From contig PAOI01000060.1 of NCBI GenBank assembly GCA_002707985.1, forward strand, positions 1 through 57,847: 57,847 nucleotides of DNA, read 5' to 3'. The stretch's first letter is position 1. Each line of letters starts with the position of its first letter. The translations under genes were made by a program, and so were the position numbers. A model generated the notes under the pieces. The model saw only the letters and a program-made list of their open reading frames with translations, did no database searches and was not told the DNA's origin. Origin of the DNA: Sphingomonas sp. (GTDB taxonomy: Bacteria; Pseudomonadota; Alphaproteobacteria; Sphingomonadales; Sphingomonadaceae). This document shows positions 16,737 through 26,315 of this stretch, in pieces.

Positions 16737-17939
16737 TCAGACGATTTCGAACAATCCGGCGGCGCCCATGCCCCCGGCGATGCACATCGATACCACGACA
16801 TGGCGCACACCCCGCCGCTTTCCTTCGATCAGCGCATGCCCCACCAGCCGGCTTCCGGTCATGCCGAACGGATGGCCTAGCGCAATCGCGCCGCCATTGA
16901 CGTTGAGCTTTTCCGGATCGATGCCGAGCTTGCGCTGGCAATAGAGCGCCTGGCTGGCGAACGCCTCGTTGATTTCGAACAGGCCGATATCGTCGATGGA
17001 GAGGCCGGCGCGGGCGAGCAGCTTGGGGATCGCGAAAACCGGGCCGATGCCCATTTCGTCGGGGTCGCATCCGGCAACCTGAAACCCGCGATAGATACCC
17101 AGGATAGGCAGTCCTTCGGCGCGCGCAGTTGCCGCATCCATCACGATCTGCGCCGATGCGCCGTCGGAAAGCTGCGAAGCGTTGCCGGCGGTGATGTGCT
17201 TGCCTTCCTTCACCACCATGCCGTCGCGGAAAACGGGTTTCAGCGCGGCGAGCTTTTCCGCAGTCGTGCCTGCGCGAATGCCCTCGTCGGCGGTCAGGGT
17301 CACGGTTTCGGAACCCAGATCATTGCCTTCCTTGTCGAACAATTTCTTGTCGACGGTGATCGGCGCGATCTCTTCGGCGAAGCGCCCGGCGGCGAGGGCA
17401 TCGGCGGCGCGCTGCTGGCTCAGCGCCGAAAACGCGTCCTGATCCCCGCGCGAAATACCATAGCGATCGGCGACGATTTCGGCCGTCTCGATCATCGCCA
17501 TATAGGCATAGGGATCGTGGGCGATCACTGCCTTGGAACGATTGCGATAGGTCGGCTGATGCTTGCCGATGGTGAGCGAAATCGATTCGACGCCCCCCGC
17601 AACCGCGACATCGACTTCATCAACCATGATCGACCGCGCGGCGAGTGCAATGGCGTTGAGGCCGGAAGAGCATTTGCGGTCGAGCGTAAAGCCGGCGACG
17701 CTGTTGGGCAGCTTCGACGCATGCACCGTCAGCCGCCCCAGATTATAGCTTTGCGTGTTCCAGTGATTGCCGCAGCCGAGATAGACATCGTCGACGCGCG
17801 CGGGATCGATCCCACTGCGATCGAGCACGGCATCGACGACATGCGCCGACATGGCCGGGGCCTCGGTATCGTTGAACGCGCCGCGATAGGCCTTGCCGAT
17901 GGCAGTGCGGGCAGTGGCGACGATGGCTGCTTCGCGCAT
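16737..17939 (-). CDS. Thiolase (acetyl-CoA acyltransferase)
   Basis: 400-residue thiolase with all active-site blocks: nucleophile Cys in [10 protein letters not shown] (about residue 90), [16 protein letters not shown]is, and the second Cys in SMCIAGGMG. It is distinct from the FadA6-like thiolase in the same operon (22307-23458). Likely does a second C-C cleavage during side-chain or ring-remnant beta-oxidation. Four bases separate it from the MaoC-like gene and two from fadD3. The substrate is not certain. Confidence 0.92.
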   Translation of the reverse strand: MREAAIVATARTAIGKAYRGAFNDTEAPAMSAHVVDAVLDRSGIDPARVDDVYLGCGNHWNTQSYNLGRLTVHASKLPNSVAGFTLDRKCSSGLNAIALAARSIMVDEVDVAVAGGVESISLTIGKHQPTYRNRSKAVIAHDPYAYMAMIETAEIVADRYGISRGDQDAFSALSQQRAADALAAGRFAEEIAPITVDKKLFDKEGNDLGSETVTLTADEGIRAGTTAEKLAALKPVFRDGMVVKEGKHITAGNASQLSDGASAQIVMDAATARAEGLPILGIYRGFQVAGCDPDEMGIGPVFAIPKLLARAGLSIDDIGLFEINEAFASQALYCQRKLGIDPEKLNVNGGAIALGHPFGMTGSRLVGHALIEGKRRGVRHVVVSMCIAGGMGAAGLFEIV

Positions 17940-17943
17940 CTGG

Positions 17944-18405
17944 TTACTCCGGAAAATAGCGGCTGATGGTGTCGACGATACAGGCGGGCTTTTCGCCGCC
18001 TTCGATTTCGATGGTGACGCGAACCGTCGACTGGATCGCGCCGCGAATTTCCTCGACCGCAACGATTTCGCCCGTGGCGCGAATGCGCGATCCGACGGGG
18101 ACAGGGGCAAGGAAGCGCAGCCGATCGGCGCCGACATTCACGGCATGCGCAAAGCCGCGAACCTCGATCATCTGCGGCAGGAAATGGCTGACCAGGCTCA
18201 GCGTCAGATAGCCATGGACGATGGTACCGCCGAACGGACTGTCCTTGGCGCGCGCGACATCGACATGGATCCACTGATGATCGCCAGTGACATCGGCAAA
18301 GCCGTTCACCCGATCCTGGTCGACCAGCATCCAGTCCGTCGGGCCGAGGCCGGTGCCTTCGCTGCCGATCAGTGCGGCGGGCGTTTCGAAGATGCGCGGT
18401 TCCAT
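17944..18405 (-). CDS. MaoC-like (R)-specific enoyl-CoA hydratase
   Basis: 153-residue single hot-dog-fold protein with the hydratase motif [12 protein letters not shown] (Asp/His dyad around residues 38-46). Such proteins add water to 2-enoyl-CoAs with R stereochemistry. Starts at the ATG 18403-18405, three bases after the ipdF stop. It probably hydrates the enoyl-CoA made by one of the FadE enzymes in this operon. An EchA-type hydratase (27388-28287) could share or divide this role. Confidence 0.88.
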   Translation of the reverse strand: MEPRIFETPAALIGSEGTGLGPTDWMLVDQDRVNGFADVTGDHQWIHVDVARAKDSPFGGTIVHGYLTLSLVSHFLPQMIEVRGFAHAVNVGADRLRFLAPVPVGSRIRATGEIVAVEEIRGAIQSTVRVTIEIEGGEKPACIVDTISRYFPE

Positions 18406-18407
18406 AA

Positions 18408-19184
18408 TCAGGCTCTCTGGCTCGAAACCGACAGGACTTCGCCGGTCATGTAGCTGGACAGATCGGATGCGAGGAAGAGCATCACATTGGCGACTTCCCA
18501 CACTTCGGCGGGGCGACCGAACGCTTCGCGCTGCGAAAGTTCGGCGAGGAGTTCGTCGGTCGTCACCTTGGCGAGGAAAGCGTGCATCGCAATCGATGGC
18601 GCGACCGCATTGATCCGCACGCCATGTTCGGCGGCTTCGACTGCGCTGCACCGGGTGAATGCCATCACGCCGGCCTTGGCCGCGGCATAATGCGCCTGTC
18701 CCTTTTGCGCGCGCCAGCCGAGCACCGAAGCGTTGTTGACGATCGCGCCCGATTTGCGCGCATACATCGATGGCAGAAACGCGCGGGTCATGCGGAACAC
18801 GCTGTTTAGCGTCACATCGAGCACGCGGCTCCACTGATCGTCGGTCATGTCGACCACCGGCACTTCGCCGCCCAGCCCGGCATTGTTGATCAGCACGTCG
18901 ACATGGCCGAGCGCGTCGATCGCGGCGGCGTGCAATGCATCGACCTGATCCTGTTGCGTCACATCGCAGATGCAGGTGGCGGGACGGGTGCCGACCTCTT
19001 CGGCGATGCGGTCCGCCGCTTCGCCCAGGCGCCGTTCATGGAAATCGCTGATAAGCACGCGTGCGCCTTCTTCGGCGGCGCGTTTGGCGACGGCAAAGCC
19101 GATGCCGGTGCCCGCCGCTGCAGTGACGACGACAGTGCGGTCCTTCAACAGGTTGCGTGGTTCGGGGTAATTGGGGGCGCTCAT
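18408..19184 (-). CDS. ipdF: IpdF-like SDR (5-hydroxy-HIC-CoA dehydrogenase)
   Basis: 258-residue SDR. The glycine motif is the unusual TAAAGTGIG, and ISDFHERRLGE, NNAGLGGE, NNASVLGWRAQ and HYAAAKAGVMA with Tyr/Lys follow. All of these closely match IpdF (Rv3559c type) of the mycobacterial HIP pathway, including its atypical cofactor loop, and set it apart from general FabG-type SDRs. ATG at 19182-19184 overlaps the preceding stop by four bases. It is expected to oxidise the ring hydroxyl of the HIP-derived CoA ester. This is one of the most diagnostic genes of the operon. Confidence 0.87.
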   Translation of the reverse strand: MSAPNYPEPRNLLKDRTVVVTAAAGTGIGFAVAKRAAEEGARVLISDFHERRLGEAADRIAEEVGTRPATCICDVTQQDQVDALHAAAIDALGHVDVLINNAGLGGEVPVVDMTDDQWSRVLDVTLNSVFRMTRAFLPSMYARKSGAIVNNASVLGWRAQKGQAHYAAAKAGVMAFTRCSAVEAAEHGVRINAVAPSIAMHAFLAKVTTDELLAELSQREAFGRPAEVWEVANVMLFLASDLSSYMTGEVLSVSSQRA

Positions 19185-20359
19185 GCGGCTCCTCTCGGTT
19201 CGCGGGGCAGGCCGAGGCCGCGCTCGGCGATGATGTTGCGCTGAATCTGGTTGGTGCCGCCGTAGATCGTGTCGGCGCGCGAATAGAGGAACAGGTTGGC
19301 GAGCATCGGGAAGTGATAGCCATCGGCATCGCTCACTTCGCCGGCCTGGCCCAGCACATCCATCGCCAGTTCGCCAAGGTCGCGGCGCCAGCTCGCCCAC
19401 TGGATCTTGTAGGTGAGGGCGGCGCCATCAATTGCCGACCGATCCGCGTTGGACAGCATGCGCAGCGCGCCATAGCGCATCAGCCGCAGGCCGATTTCGG
19501 CGCGGGCAATGCGCTGGCGGATCAGTGGATCGCTGGCGCTGCCATTGGCCCGGGCGGCGGCGATTACCGCGTCCAGCTCGTTGCGAAACTGCATCTGCTG
19601 GGCCAGCGTCGATACCCCGCGTTCGAACGACAGCAGCGCCATCGCCACGCGCCAGCCATCGCCCGGCGCGCCGAGAATATCACTCGCATCGCAGACCGCA
19701 TCGTCGAAGAAGGTTTCGTTGAATTCCGCTTCGCCGTTGATCTGCTCGATCGGGCGGATCGTAACGCCGGGCTGGTCGATCGGCACCATCAGGAAGCTCA
19801 GACCATTGCGCCCCACCGATCCCGGTTCGGTGCGCGCGATGACGAATATCCAGTCGGAAAACTGAGCGAGGCTGGTCCAGATCTTCTGGCCGTTCATCAC
19901 CCATTTGCCGTCGCGCAGTTCGGCGCGCATCTGAACCGCGGCAAGGTCGGAGCCTGCATTGGGCTCGGAAAAGCCCTGGCACCATATGGCATCACCCGAA
20001 GCGATGCCGGGCAGATAGCGCGCCTTTTGCTCGTCGGTGCCGAAGGCGAGGATGGTGGGACCGGCCAGCTCGACACCGACATGGTTGAGGCGATTGGGCG
20101 CGCCGGCGCGCGCATATTCCTCGGCGAAAATCACTTGCTGCACGATGCTGGCATCGCGCCCGCCCCAGCGTTCCGGCCAGCCGATGCACGACCAGCGATG
20201 CGCGGCGAGCTGGCGCTCCCAATCGCGACGGCGTTCGGGCTTTTCGGTGAGGCCAGGGAGCCCACGAATATCGGCGAACGCGCCTTGCATCTGGACGTTC
20301 AGCCAATCGGCGCATTCGGCGCGAAACGCCTCTTCCTCGGGAGAGAAACCGAGCTTCAT
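19181..20359 (-). CDS. fadE30: Acyl-CoA dehydrogenase, FadE30-like
   Basis: 392-residue ACAD with the FAD/substrate motifs GFSEPNAGSDLA and QKIWTSLAQFSDW, and the C-terminal IYGGTNQIQRNIIAERGLGLPR. Length and motifs match FadE30, the HIP-CoA dehydrogenase placed next to ipdF in actinobacteria, and it is also adjacent to ipdF here. Overlaps both neighbours by four bases. The shorter ACAD immediately upstream (20356-21402) may be its heteromeric partner, as is usual for steroid ACADs. The number 30 is by analogy, not proven. Confidence 0.8.
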   Translation of the reverse strand: MKLGFSPEEEAFRAECADWLNVQMQGAFADIRGLPGLTEKPERRRDWERQLAAHRWSCIGWPERWGGRDASIVQQVIFAEEYARAGAPNRLNHVGVELAGPTILAFGTDEQKARYLPGIASGDAIWCQGFSEPNAGSDLAAVQMRAELRDGKWVMNGQKIWTSLAQFSDWIFVIARTEPGSVGRNGLSFLMVPIDQPGVTIRPIEQINGEAEFNETFFDDAVCDASDILGAPGDGWRVAMALLSFERGVSTLAQQMQFRNELDAVIAAARANGSASDPLIRQRIARAEIGLRLMRYGALRMLSNADRSAIDGAALTYKIQWASWRRDLGELAMDVLGQAGEVSDADGYHFPMLANLFLYSRADTIYGGTNQIQRNIIAERGLGLPREPRGAA

Positions 20360-21402
20360 GCCGCGCGGTCCAGCACCAGCGCAGCGATGCGTTCGCGGTG
20401 TAGATCGCCGCTGCCCAGCAACGTCTGGATCGAGCGCGCGCGCTTGAAGAACAGATGCGCGTCATGCTCCCAGGTGAAGCCGATCCCGCCGTGCAGCTGG
20501 ATCATGTCGGCGGCGGCACGGAAGAATGCGTCGGCGCAGAAGCTCTTGGCGGCGGGTAGGGCGATCTCCGCTTCCACGCTCTCGCTATCCAGCGCGCAAG
20601 CTGCCCAATAGACTGCGGAGCGCGCCTGTTCGATCTCAATGGCGCGGTCGGCCAGGCGATGCTTATATGCCTGAAACGACCCGATCTGACGCCCGAACTG
20701 GCGCCGTTCGAGCGAGAAGGCGACGGTGCGATCCAGCGCCGCCTGCGCGCCGCCAAGTGCTTCGGCCGCGAGGCAGAGCAGGCCAGTGGAAAGGGCTGCC
20801 GTCGCAGCATTGGCGCCGAGCGGCGTCGCGACAGCCTCGTCGAACCGGACGGTGGCGAGCGGACGTGTCTGATCGATTGTGGCGTGCGGCGTGATGATGA
20901 CGCCGGCGTCGCTGCTGCGTACCAGCCAGGCCTCGCTGCTGGCGATGACGAGCAGCAAATCCGCAATGGCGCCATGGGCGACAAGCCCCGCGTCGCCCGA
21001 GAGGCGCTCGCCCGACACTGTCAGTTGATCGCTGGTAGCGACCGCCGCAATCGCGCTGCCCGCAACAAGCGCTTCGATCTGCCCTGCCGACTGCTCCCCG
21101 CCATCCGCCAGCAGCGCTGCCAGCCCCATCGCGTTGCCGAGCAGCGGGATTGCTGCCACCTGACCGCCCGCTGCTTCTGCGACGCAGGCAAATTCGATCA
21201 TGCCCAGCCCGACGCCGCCCGCATGTTCGGGAACGAAAACCCCGGCAAAGCCCATCTCGCCGCAAAAGCTCGCCCACAGGCTTCGGTCGATCCCGTCGCC
21301 CGCCATCGCCGCCCGCGTCCGCGCGCTCGTCGCCTGCTCGGCGAAAAACTCGCGCGCCGTATCGGCGATCATCCGCTGTTCGTCGGAAAGCGCGAAGTCC
21401 AT
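20356..21402 (-). CDS. Acyl-CoA dehydrogenase, short subunit
   Basis: 348-residue ACAD-like protein: N-terminal helical domain, degenerate middle beta domain without a clear SEPxAGSD motif, and a C-terminal domain with SLERRQFGRQIGSFQAYKH and QLHGGIGFTWEHDAHLFFKRA. Shorter than the usual 380 residues, like FadE32/FadE33-type subunits that form alpha2beta2 enzymes with a longer partner. The start is the ATG at 21400-21402 sharing a base with the SDR stop. Pairing with 19181-20359 is inferred from adjacency. Confidence 0.85.
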   Translation of the reverse strand: MDFALSDEQRMIADTAREFFAEQATSARTRAAMAGDGIDRSLWASFCGEMGFAGVFVPEHAGGVGLGMIEFACVAEAAGGQVAAIPLLGNAMGLAALLADGGEQSAGQIEALVAGSAIAAVATSDQLTVSGERLSGDAGLVAHGAIADLLLVIASSEAWLVRSSDAGVIITPHATIDQTRPLATVRFDEAVATPLGANAATAALSTGLLCLAAEALGGAQAALDRTVAFSLERRQFGRQIGSFQAYKHRLADRAIEIEQARSAVYWAACALDSESVEAEIALPAAKSFCADAFFRAAADMIQLHGGIGFTWEHDAHLFFKRARSIQTLLGSGDLHRERIAALVLDRAA

Positions 21403-22307
21403 CAGGCAGTGCCCCAAACCTTGCGTGGCGGCACGCGTTCGGCGAGCAGCTTGTCGACCGCGCCGCCGACATCGGCGGGATCCCAGCGCGCGCCCTTGTC
21501 GATCACCGGACCTTCGCGCCAGCCATCCTCAATCATGATCTTGCCGCCTTCGAGTTCGAAGACACATCCGGTGACATGCTTGCTTTGCGTGCTGCCCAGC
21601 CAGACGACCGCCGGAGCGATGTTGGCCGGGTCCATCACGTCGAACGCATCGCCCGCGGTCGCCATTTTCTCGGCAAATGCCTGTTCGGTCATCCGCGTGC
21701 GCGCCGACGGCGCCAGCGCATTGGCGGTGATGCCGTATCGGCCAAGTTCTGCCGCCTGCACCAATGTCAGCGAAGCAATCCCGCCCTTGGCCGTCGAATA
21801 GGCTGCCTGCGCGATCGATCCCTGAAGGCCTGCGCCCGACGTCGTGTTGATGATCCGGGCGTCGACCGGATTGCCTGCCTTTTGCTGGCTGCGCCAGTAA
21901 TCGACCGCATGGCGCGAGAGGCAGAAATGCCCGCGCAGATGGACGCGCATCGTCGCGTCCCATTCGTCGAGCGTCGCCGATACGAACATCCGGTCGCGCA
22001 CGATCCCGGCATTGTTGACCACGACATGCAGGTCGCTGAACGCCGCAATAGCAGCATCGACGATCCGCTTCGCCGCGTCCCAATCGGTGATGTCCTCATA
22101 ATTGGCGATTGCGTGACCGCCCGCCGCGCGAATTTCATCGACGACGCCATCGGCAGCGCTGGTGTCGCGCCCTTCGCCGCCCAGTGACGTGCCGATATCG
22201 TTGACCACCACATTGGCGCCCTCGGCTGCGAAGGCGAGCGCATAAGCACGGCCCAGACCGCGCGCCGCGCCGGTGATGATCACGGTGCGATTGTCGCAAA
22301 TGCCCAT
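21402..22307 (-). CDS. SDR, multifunctional-enzyme (HSD17B4) type
   Basis: 301-residue SDR with TGAARGLGRAYALAFAAEGA, NDIG, NNAGIVRDRMF, and catalytic AAYSTAKGGI. The NNAGI-RD-F pattern and extended C-terminus are those of the (3R)-hydroxyacyl-CoA dehydrogenase domain of peroxisomal-type multifunctional enzymes. It would oxidise a 3-hydroxyacyl-CoA before thiolysis, fitting the MaoC-type R-hydratase in the same operon. Overlaps both neighbours by one base. Confidence 0.9.
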   Translation of the reverse strand: MGICDNRTVIITGAARGLGRAYALAFAAEGANVVVNDIGTSLGGEGRDTSAADGVVDEIRAAGGHAIANYEDITDWDAAKRIVDAAIAAFSDLHVVVNNAGIVRDRMFVSATLDEWDATMRVHLRGHFCLSRHAVDYWRSQQKAGNPVDARIINTTSGAGLQGSIAQAAYSTAKGGIASLTLVQAAELGRYGITANALAPSARTRMTEQAFAEKMATAGDAFDVMDPANIAPAVVWLGSTQSKHVTGCVFELEGGKIMIEDGWREGPVIDKGARWDPADVGGAVDKLLAERVPPRKVWGTA

Positions 22308-23458
22308 TACAGCCTCTCGATGATGGTGACGTTTGCCTGACCACCGCCTTCACACATCGTCTGCAGGCCATAGCGACCGCCGGTGCGTTCCAGCGCGCCG
22401 AGCAGGGTAGTCATCAGTCGCGCCCCGGTGCCGCCCAGCGGATGGCCGAGCGCAATCGCGCCGCCCTGCACATTCACTTTCTCATGCGGGATGCCGAGCT
22501 CCTGCATCCATGCCATCGGCACCGACGCAAAGGCCTCGTTGCATTCGAACAGGTCGATATCGTCGATCGTCATGCCCGCTTTTTCGAGCGCATATTTCGT
22601 CGCGGGGATCGGCGCGGTCAGCATCCAGACGGGATCGTCGGCACGGATCGACAGGTGATGCACGCGGGCGCGCGGCGTCAGCCCGTGATCCTTCACCGCC
22701 TGTTCCGATGCGATCAGCATCGCGGCGGAGCCGTCGCAATTCTGGCTGGCCACCCCGGCAGTGATCCGTCCGCCTTCCTCGACCGGCTTCAGCGCGGCAA
22801 GTGCCTCCAGCGTGGTGCCGGGACGGATGGTTTCGTCGCGCTCCAGTCCGGCAAAGGGCACGACTTCGCGATCGAACCAGCCATTGTCCCATGCCGCCTG
22901 ACCGCGCCGATGGCTTTCCAGCGAAAAGGCTTCCATCGCCTCGCGCGAAATGCCCCATTTCTCTGCGATCATTTCCGCCGACCGGATCTGATTGACGGTC
23001 CCGGTGCCATAGCGCGCCACCCAGCCGGTCGAACCGGTGAAGGGATCGGCAAAGCCATAGGGCTGGCCCGCCATCATCGCCGCCATGATCGGAATCGCGT
23101 TCATCGCCTGGCTGCCGCCCGCAACCACCAGATCCTGCGTCCCGCTCATCACGCCTTGCGCCGCGAAATGCAGCGCCTGTTGCGAAGACCCGCACTGGCG
23201 ATCGATCGTCGTGCCCGGCACATGTTCGGCCAGCCCCGCGACGAGCCATGCGGTGCGACCGATATCGCCCGCCTGCGGCCCGATCGTGTCGCAGCAGCCC
23301 CAGACGACATCGTCCACGGCGGCGCTGTCGATGCCGGTGCGATCGATCAGCGCGCGGATCGGATGCGCGGCAAGGTCCGCCGGATGTACTTCCGCCAGCG
23401 ATCCCTTTTTGCGGCCAATGGGCGATCGGACTGCGTCAACGATATAGGCTTCGGGCAT
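22307..23458 (-). CDS. fadA6: FadA6-like thiolase
   Basis: 383-residue thiolase: nucleophilic Cys in DRQCGSSQQALHF (about residue 90), [28 protein letters not shown], and QTMCEGGGQANVTIIERL at the C-terminus. CGSSQQA and the C-terminal signature match FadA6 of the mycobacterial HIP regulon, which cleaves a late ring-opened CoA intermediate. ATG start nine bases after the FadE below is clear on this strand. Second thiolase of the operon; division of labour with 16737-17939 is unknown. Confidence 0.88.
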   Translation of the reverse strand: MPEAYIVDAVRSPIGRKKGSLAEVHPADLAAHPIRALIDRTGIDSAAVDDVVWGCCDTIGPQAGDIGRTAWLVAGLAEHVPGTTIDRQCGSSQQALHFAAQGVMSGTQDLVVAGGSQAMNAIPIMAAMMAGQPYGFADPFTGSTGWVARYGTGTVNQIRSAEMIAEKWGISREAMEAFSLESHRRGQAAWDNGWFDREVVPFAGLERDETIRPGTTLEALAALKPVEEGGRITAGVASQNCDGSAAMLIASEQAVKDHGLTPRARVHHLSIRADDPVWMLTAPIPATKYALEKAGMTIDDIDLFECNEAFASVPMAWMQELGIPHEKVNVQGGAIALGHPLGGTGARLMTTLLGALERTGGRYGLQTMCEGGGQANVTIIERL

Positions 23459-23467
23459 CGTGGCTCC

Positions 23468-24400
23468 TCAGGCGAAACTATGTTCGGGGCCGATTGCGAG
23501 CGTGCCGCCGATCACGGCGTCCTCGATCCGGCGATAATGGAATGCGCGATCGCCCCATGCGCCGGAGAGCGCCCAGCTGCGCTTCATCCAGAAATGGAGA
23601 TCGACTTCATAGGTGTAGCCCATCGCGCCATGAACCTGAATCGCGGTTTCGGCAGTGGCGATGGCGGCATCGGTCGCGGCGAGTTTGGCATGGCTGACAT
23701 GCACCGAAGCGCTGTCGCGGCGCTGCTCCAATGCCTCGGCCGCGCGCCATACGACCGGCGTAGCGAACTCGATCGCGACTGCACAATCGGCGAGCTGATG
23801 CTTCACTGCCTGAAAGCCGCCGATCGCCTGACCGAACTGGCGGCGAACCTTGGCATATTCGGTTGCCTGATCGAGCATCGCTTCGGCGAGCCCGATCAGT
23901 TGCGCCGCGCTCATCAATGCGGCGCGATCGAGCAGCAGCGGGTCATCCGTTGCATCTTCCGGTGCCGCAAATAGCTGCCGCAACGGGTCGACGCTTTCCC
24001 ATGCGTCGCCTTCGCTATCTGCAACCCAGGGATTGATGGCGTGGGACAGGGCGATGCGGCGCTCCCCGGCGGCGATCTGCGCGAGCATTTCGGTCTCGCC
24101 CTTGTCCGCCAGCCACGGCACCGCGACAAAGCCAGTGTCGACCAGCGGTTCGGCAAGGCACACCCGCCCGCATTCGCGCGCAATTGCGGCTGCTTCGATC
24201 AGCGACATGCCGAGCCCGCCCTGATCCTCTGGCACCAGCAGGCCGGTGAGACCCATCTGGACCAGCCCGTCCCAGATGGCGGGATCGCGCGTTTCGCCGG
24301 CATCCAGCCTGCGCAACACCTCCGGGCCGTGGGTGTCGGTCAGGAATTCGCGCACGCTTTCGGCGAGCAATTGCTGATCCACGGTAAGGCGGAAATCCAT
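23468..24400 (-). CDS. Acyl-CoA dehydrogenase, short subunit (FadE32/33-like)
   Basis: 310-residue ACAD-like subunit, about 70 residues shorter than usual and close to the size of FadE32/FadE33. It has ATEYAKVRRQFGQAIGGFQA and QVHGAMGYTYEVDLHFWMKR in the C-terminal helical domain, while the middle domain is reduced. Follows the 387-residue FadE with a one-base overlap, so a heterotetramer with it is likely. In actinobacteria such pairs act on the ring-opened intermediates of HIP. Confidence 0.85.
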   Translation of the reverse strand: MDFRLTVDQQLLAESVREFLTDTHGPEVLRRLDAGETRDPAIWDGLVQMGLTGLLVPEDQGGLGMSLIEAAAIARECGRVCLAEPLVDTGFVAVPWLADKGETEMLAQIAAGERRIALSHAINPWVADSEGDAWESVDPLRQLFAAPEDATDDPLLLDRAALMSAAQLIGLAEAMLDQATEYAKVRRQFGQAIGGFQAVKHQLADCAVAIEFATPVVWRAAEALEQRRDSASVHVSHAKLAATDAAIATAETAIQVHGAMGYTYEVDLHFWMKRSWALSGAWGDRAFHYRRIEDAVIGGTLAIGPEHSFA

Positions 24401-25563
24401 CAGCCGGCTCCTTGTCGCGGAAGGCCGAGCAGGCGTTCGGCAGTGATGTTGCGCTGAATCTCGTTCGATCCGGCATAGATCGGGCCGGAAAGCGAGAAGA
24501 TATAGCCTTCGAGCCAGTCGTTCGGCTGGTCGTTGAGCAGTGTCCGCAACTCGGCCTGCGCGCCGAGCAGCTGCATCGCGGTGCGGTGCATCGATCGGTC
24601 GAGCAGCGACCAGAAAATCTTGTTGAGGCTCGCCTCGGCGCCGATTTTGCCGCCGGCCATGATCTTCGCCGCGACCGAATAGGTGTTATAGGCATAGGCC
24701 TGCGCCGCCCCCCATGCCTGCACCACTGCTTCGCGCGCAGCGGGGGAGGCGCGGTCGCCGAATTGGCGATAGAGCTCGACCAGCCGCCGCGCCGTAGCCT
24801 GAAACCGGCCCGGCGAACGCAGCATCAGCCCGCGCTCGAACCCGGCGGTCGCCATCGCGATCTTCCACCCTTCGCCTTCGCCGCCCAGCCGGTTTTCCAC
24901 CGGCACGCGCACTTCGTCGAAGAACAGCTCGGCAAAGCCGGGATGTCCATGCAGCTGGCGGATCGGGCGCCGGGTGATGCCGGGGCTGTTCAGATCGAAC
25001 AGGATGAAGGTCAGCCCGTGATGGCGCGAGGATTCGGGATCGGTGCGGAAGATGCCGAAGCCCCAATCGGCGAACGCCGCGCGGCTAGACCAGGTCTTTT
25101 GCCCCTCCAGCACATAATGGTCGCCGTCGCGCCGCGCCTTGCTGGTGATCGCGGCAAGGTCGCTGCCGGCATTGGGTTCGGACCATGCCTGCGCCCAGAT
25201 CACCTCGCCCTGCGCCATCGGCGTCAGGAAACGGGCCTTCTGCTCCTCGGTGCCATATTCCATGATGGTGGGGCCGAGCAGGAAGATGCCGTTCTGATTG
25301 GCGCGCAGCGGCGCACCCGCGCCCCAATATTCCTCTTCGAAGATCAGCCATTCGATCAGGTCGAGCCCGCGCCCGCCGAAGCGTTCGGGCCAGGTGACCA
25401 TGCCCCAATTGCCGCTCGCGAGCGTGCGTTCCCAGCCGACATGCTGGTCATAGCCTTCGCGGCATTCGAGCGTGGTCAGCGGCTCTGCCGGAACATGGTC
25501 GGCGAGCCATGCGCGGATCTCGGCGCGGAACGCCTCCTGCTTCTCGGTGTAGCGCAGCTCCAT
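24400..25563 (-). CDS. Acyl-CoA dehydrogenase, long subunit (FadE31-like)
   Basis: 387 residues. AWSEPNAGSDLAAITSKA carries the flavin/substrate motif, and EGQKTWSSRAAFADW and YAGSNEIQRNITAERLLGLPR are typical of the FadE26/30/31 type. One-base overlaps (TGATG) with echA20 upstream and with the short FadE downstream show tight coupling. Expected to supply FAD-binding residues to the pair. Exact FadE number is uncertain. Confidence 0.88.
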   Translation of the reverse strand: MELRYTEKQEAFRAEIRAWLADHVPAEPLTTLECREGYDQHVGWERTLASGNWGMVTWPERFGGRGLDLIEWLIFEEEYWGAGAPLRANQNGIFLLGPTIMEYGTEEQKARFLTPMAQGEVIWAQAWSEPNAGSDLAAITSKARRDGDHYVLEGQKTWSSRAAFADWGFGIFRTDPESSRHHGLTFILFDLNSPGITRRPIRQLHGHPGFAELFFDEVRVPVENRLGGEGEGWKIAMATAGFERGLMLRSPGRFQATARRLVELYRQFGDRASPAAREAVVQAWGAAQAYAYNTYSVAAKIMAGGKIGAEASLNKIFWSLLDRSMHRTAMQLLGAQAELRTLLNDQPNDWLEGYIFSLSGPIYAGSNEIQRNITAERLLGLPRQGAG

Positions 25564-26312
25564 CAGAATTTAGCCGCCTTGCCGCTTTCGACAAAGGCGT
25601 CGCGGCTCTTTTGCGAATCCTCGTGCATGTACATTTCGAGCGTGAAGCCTTGTTCCCAGCGATAGCCTCGGTCGACATCGCGCGGCTCAAGGCCGTTGAG
25701 CGCTTCCTTGGCGATGGTCAGTGCCTTGCGGCTCTTCGATGCGATCACGCCGCAAAAGGCACGGGCTTCGCTTTCCAGATCGGCGCGCGGAACTACTTTC
25801 TCGATCGCGCCCAGCCGCCATGCTTCCTCGGCCGGAATATTGCCACCGGTGAAGAACGCGGCGCGCACCTTGTGCAGCGGCAGCATGCGGGATAGGTGGC
25901 TGGCCCCGCCCATCGCGCCGCGATCAACCTCGGGCAGCGAGAAATAGGCGTCGTCGGCAGCAATGATCGTGTCGCTCGCGCCGCAAATGCCGATGCCGCC
26001 GCCGATCACGAATTTGTGGACCGCGCTGACCACCGGCACCTCGGCGTCGCGGATCGCCTTGAACGTCAGATAATTGCCGCGATTGAGCGCGGTGATGCGT
26101 TCGGGATGCGCCTGCATCTCCTTGATATCCACACCGCCACAAAAGCCGCGGCCCTCCGCGCGGATCAGCACGCAATGCACCTCGGGATTGCGTGCTGCAT
26201 CGGTGATGATCGCGGGCAGCGACAGCCAGGTTTCGCTGTCGAATGCGTTGACCGGCGGCATGTCGAACACGATTTCGGCAATGCGATCGGCGATGGTGCA
26301 GGTGATCGGCAT
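25563..26312 (-). CDS. echA20: EchA20-like ring-D hydrolase (crotonase family)
   Basis: 249-residue crotonase. VDIKEMQ follows the oxyanion-hole segment EGRGFCGG, then GGGIGICGASD and LPEVDRGAMGGASHLSR, and YRWEQGFTLEMYM with RDAFVESGK at the end. These match EchA20 of Mycobacterium closely, including the unusual C-terminus. EchA20 hydrolyses the D ring of HIEC-CoA to give COCHEA-CoA, a carbon-carbon hydrolase reaction rather than hydration. ATG 26310-26312, three bases after ipdC. A key diagnostic gene for steroid C/D-ring catabolism. Confidence 0.87.
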   Translation of the reverse strand: MPITCTIADRIAEIVFDMPPVNAFDSETWLSLPAIITDAARNPEVHCVLIRAEGRGFCGGVDIKEMQAHPERITALNRGNYLTFKAIRDAEVPVVSAVHKFVIGGGIGICGASDTIIAADDAYFSLPEVDRGAMGGASHLSRMLPLHKVRAAFFTGGNIPAEEAWRLGAIEKVVPRADLESEARAFCGVIASKSRKALTIAKEALNGLEPRDVDRGYRWEQGFTLEMYMHEDSQKSRDAFVESGKAAKF

Positions 26313-26315
26313 GGA

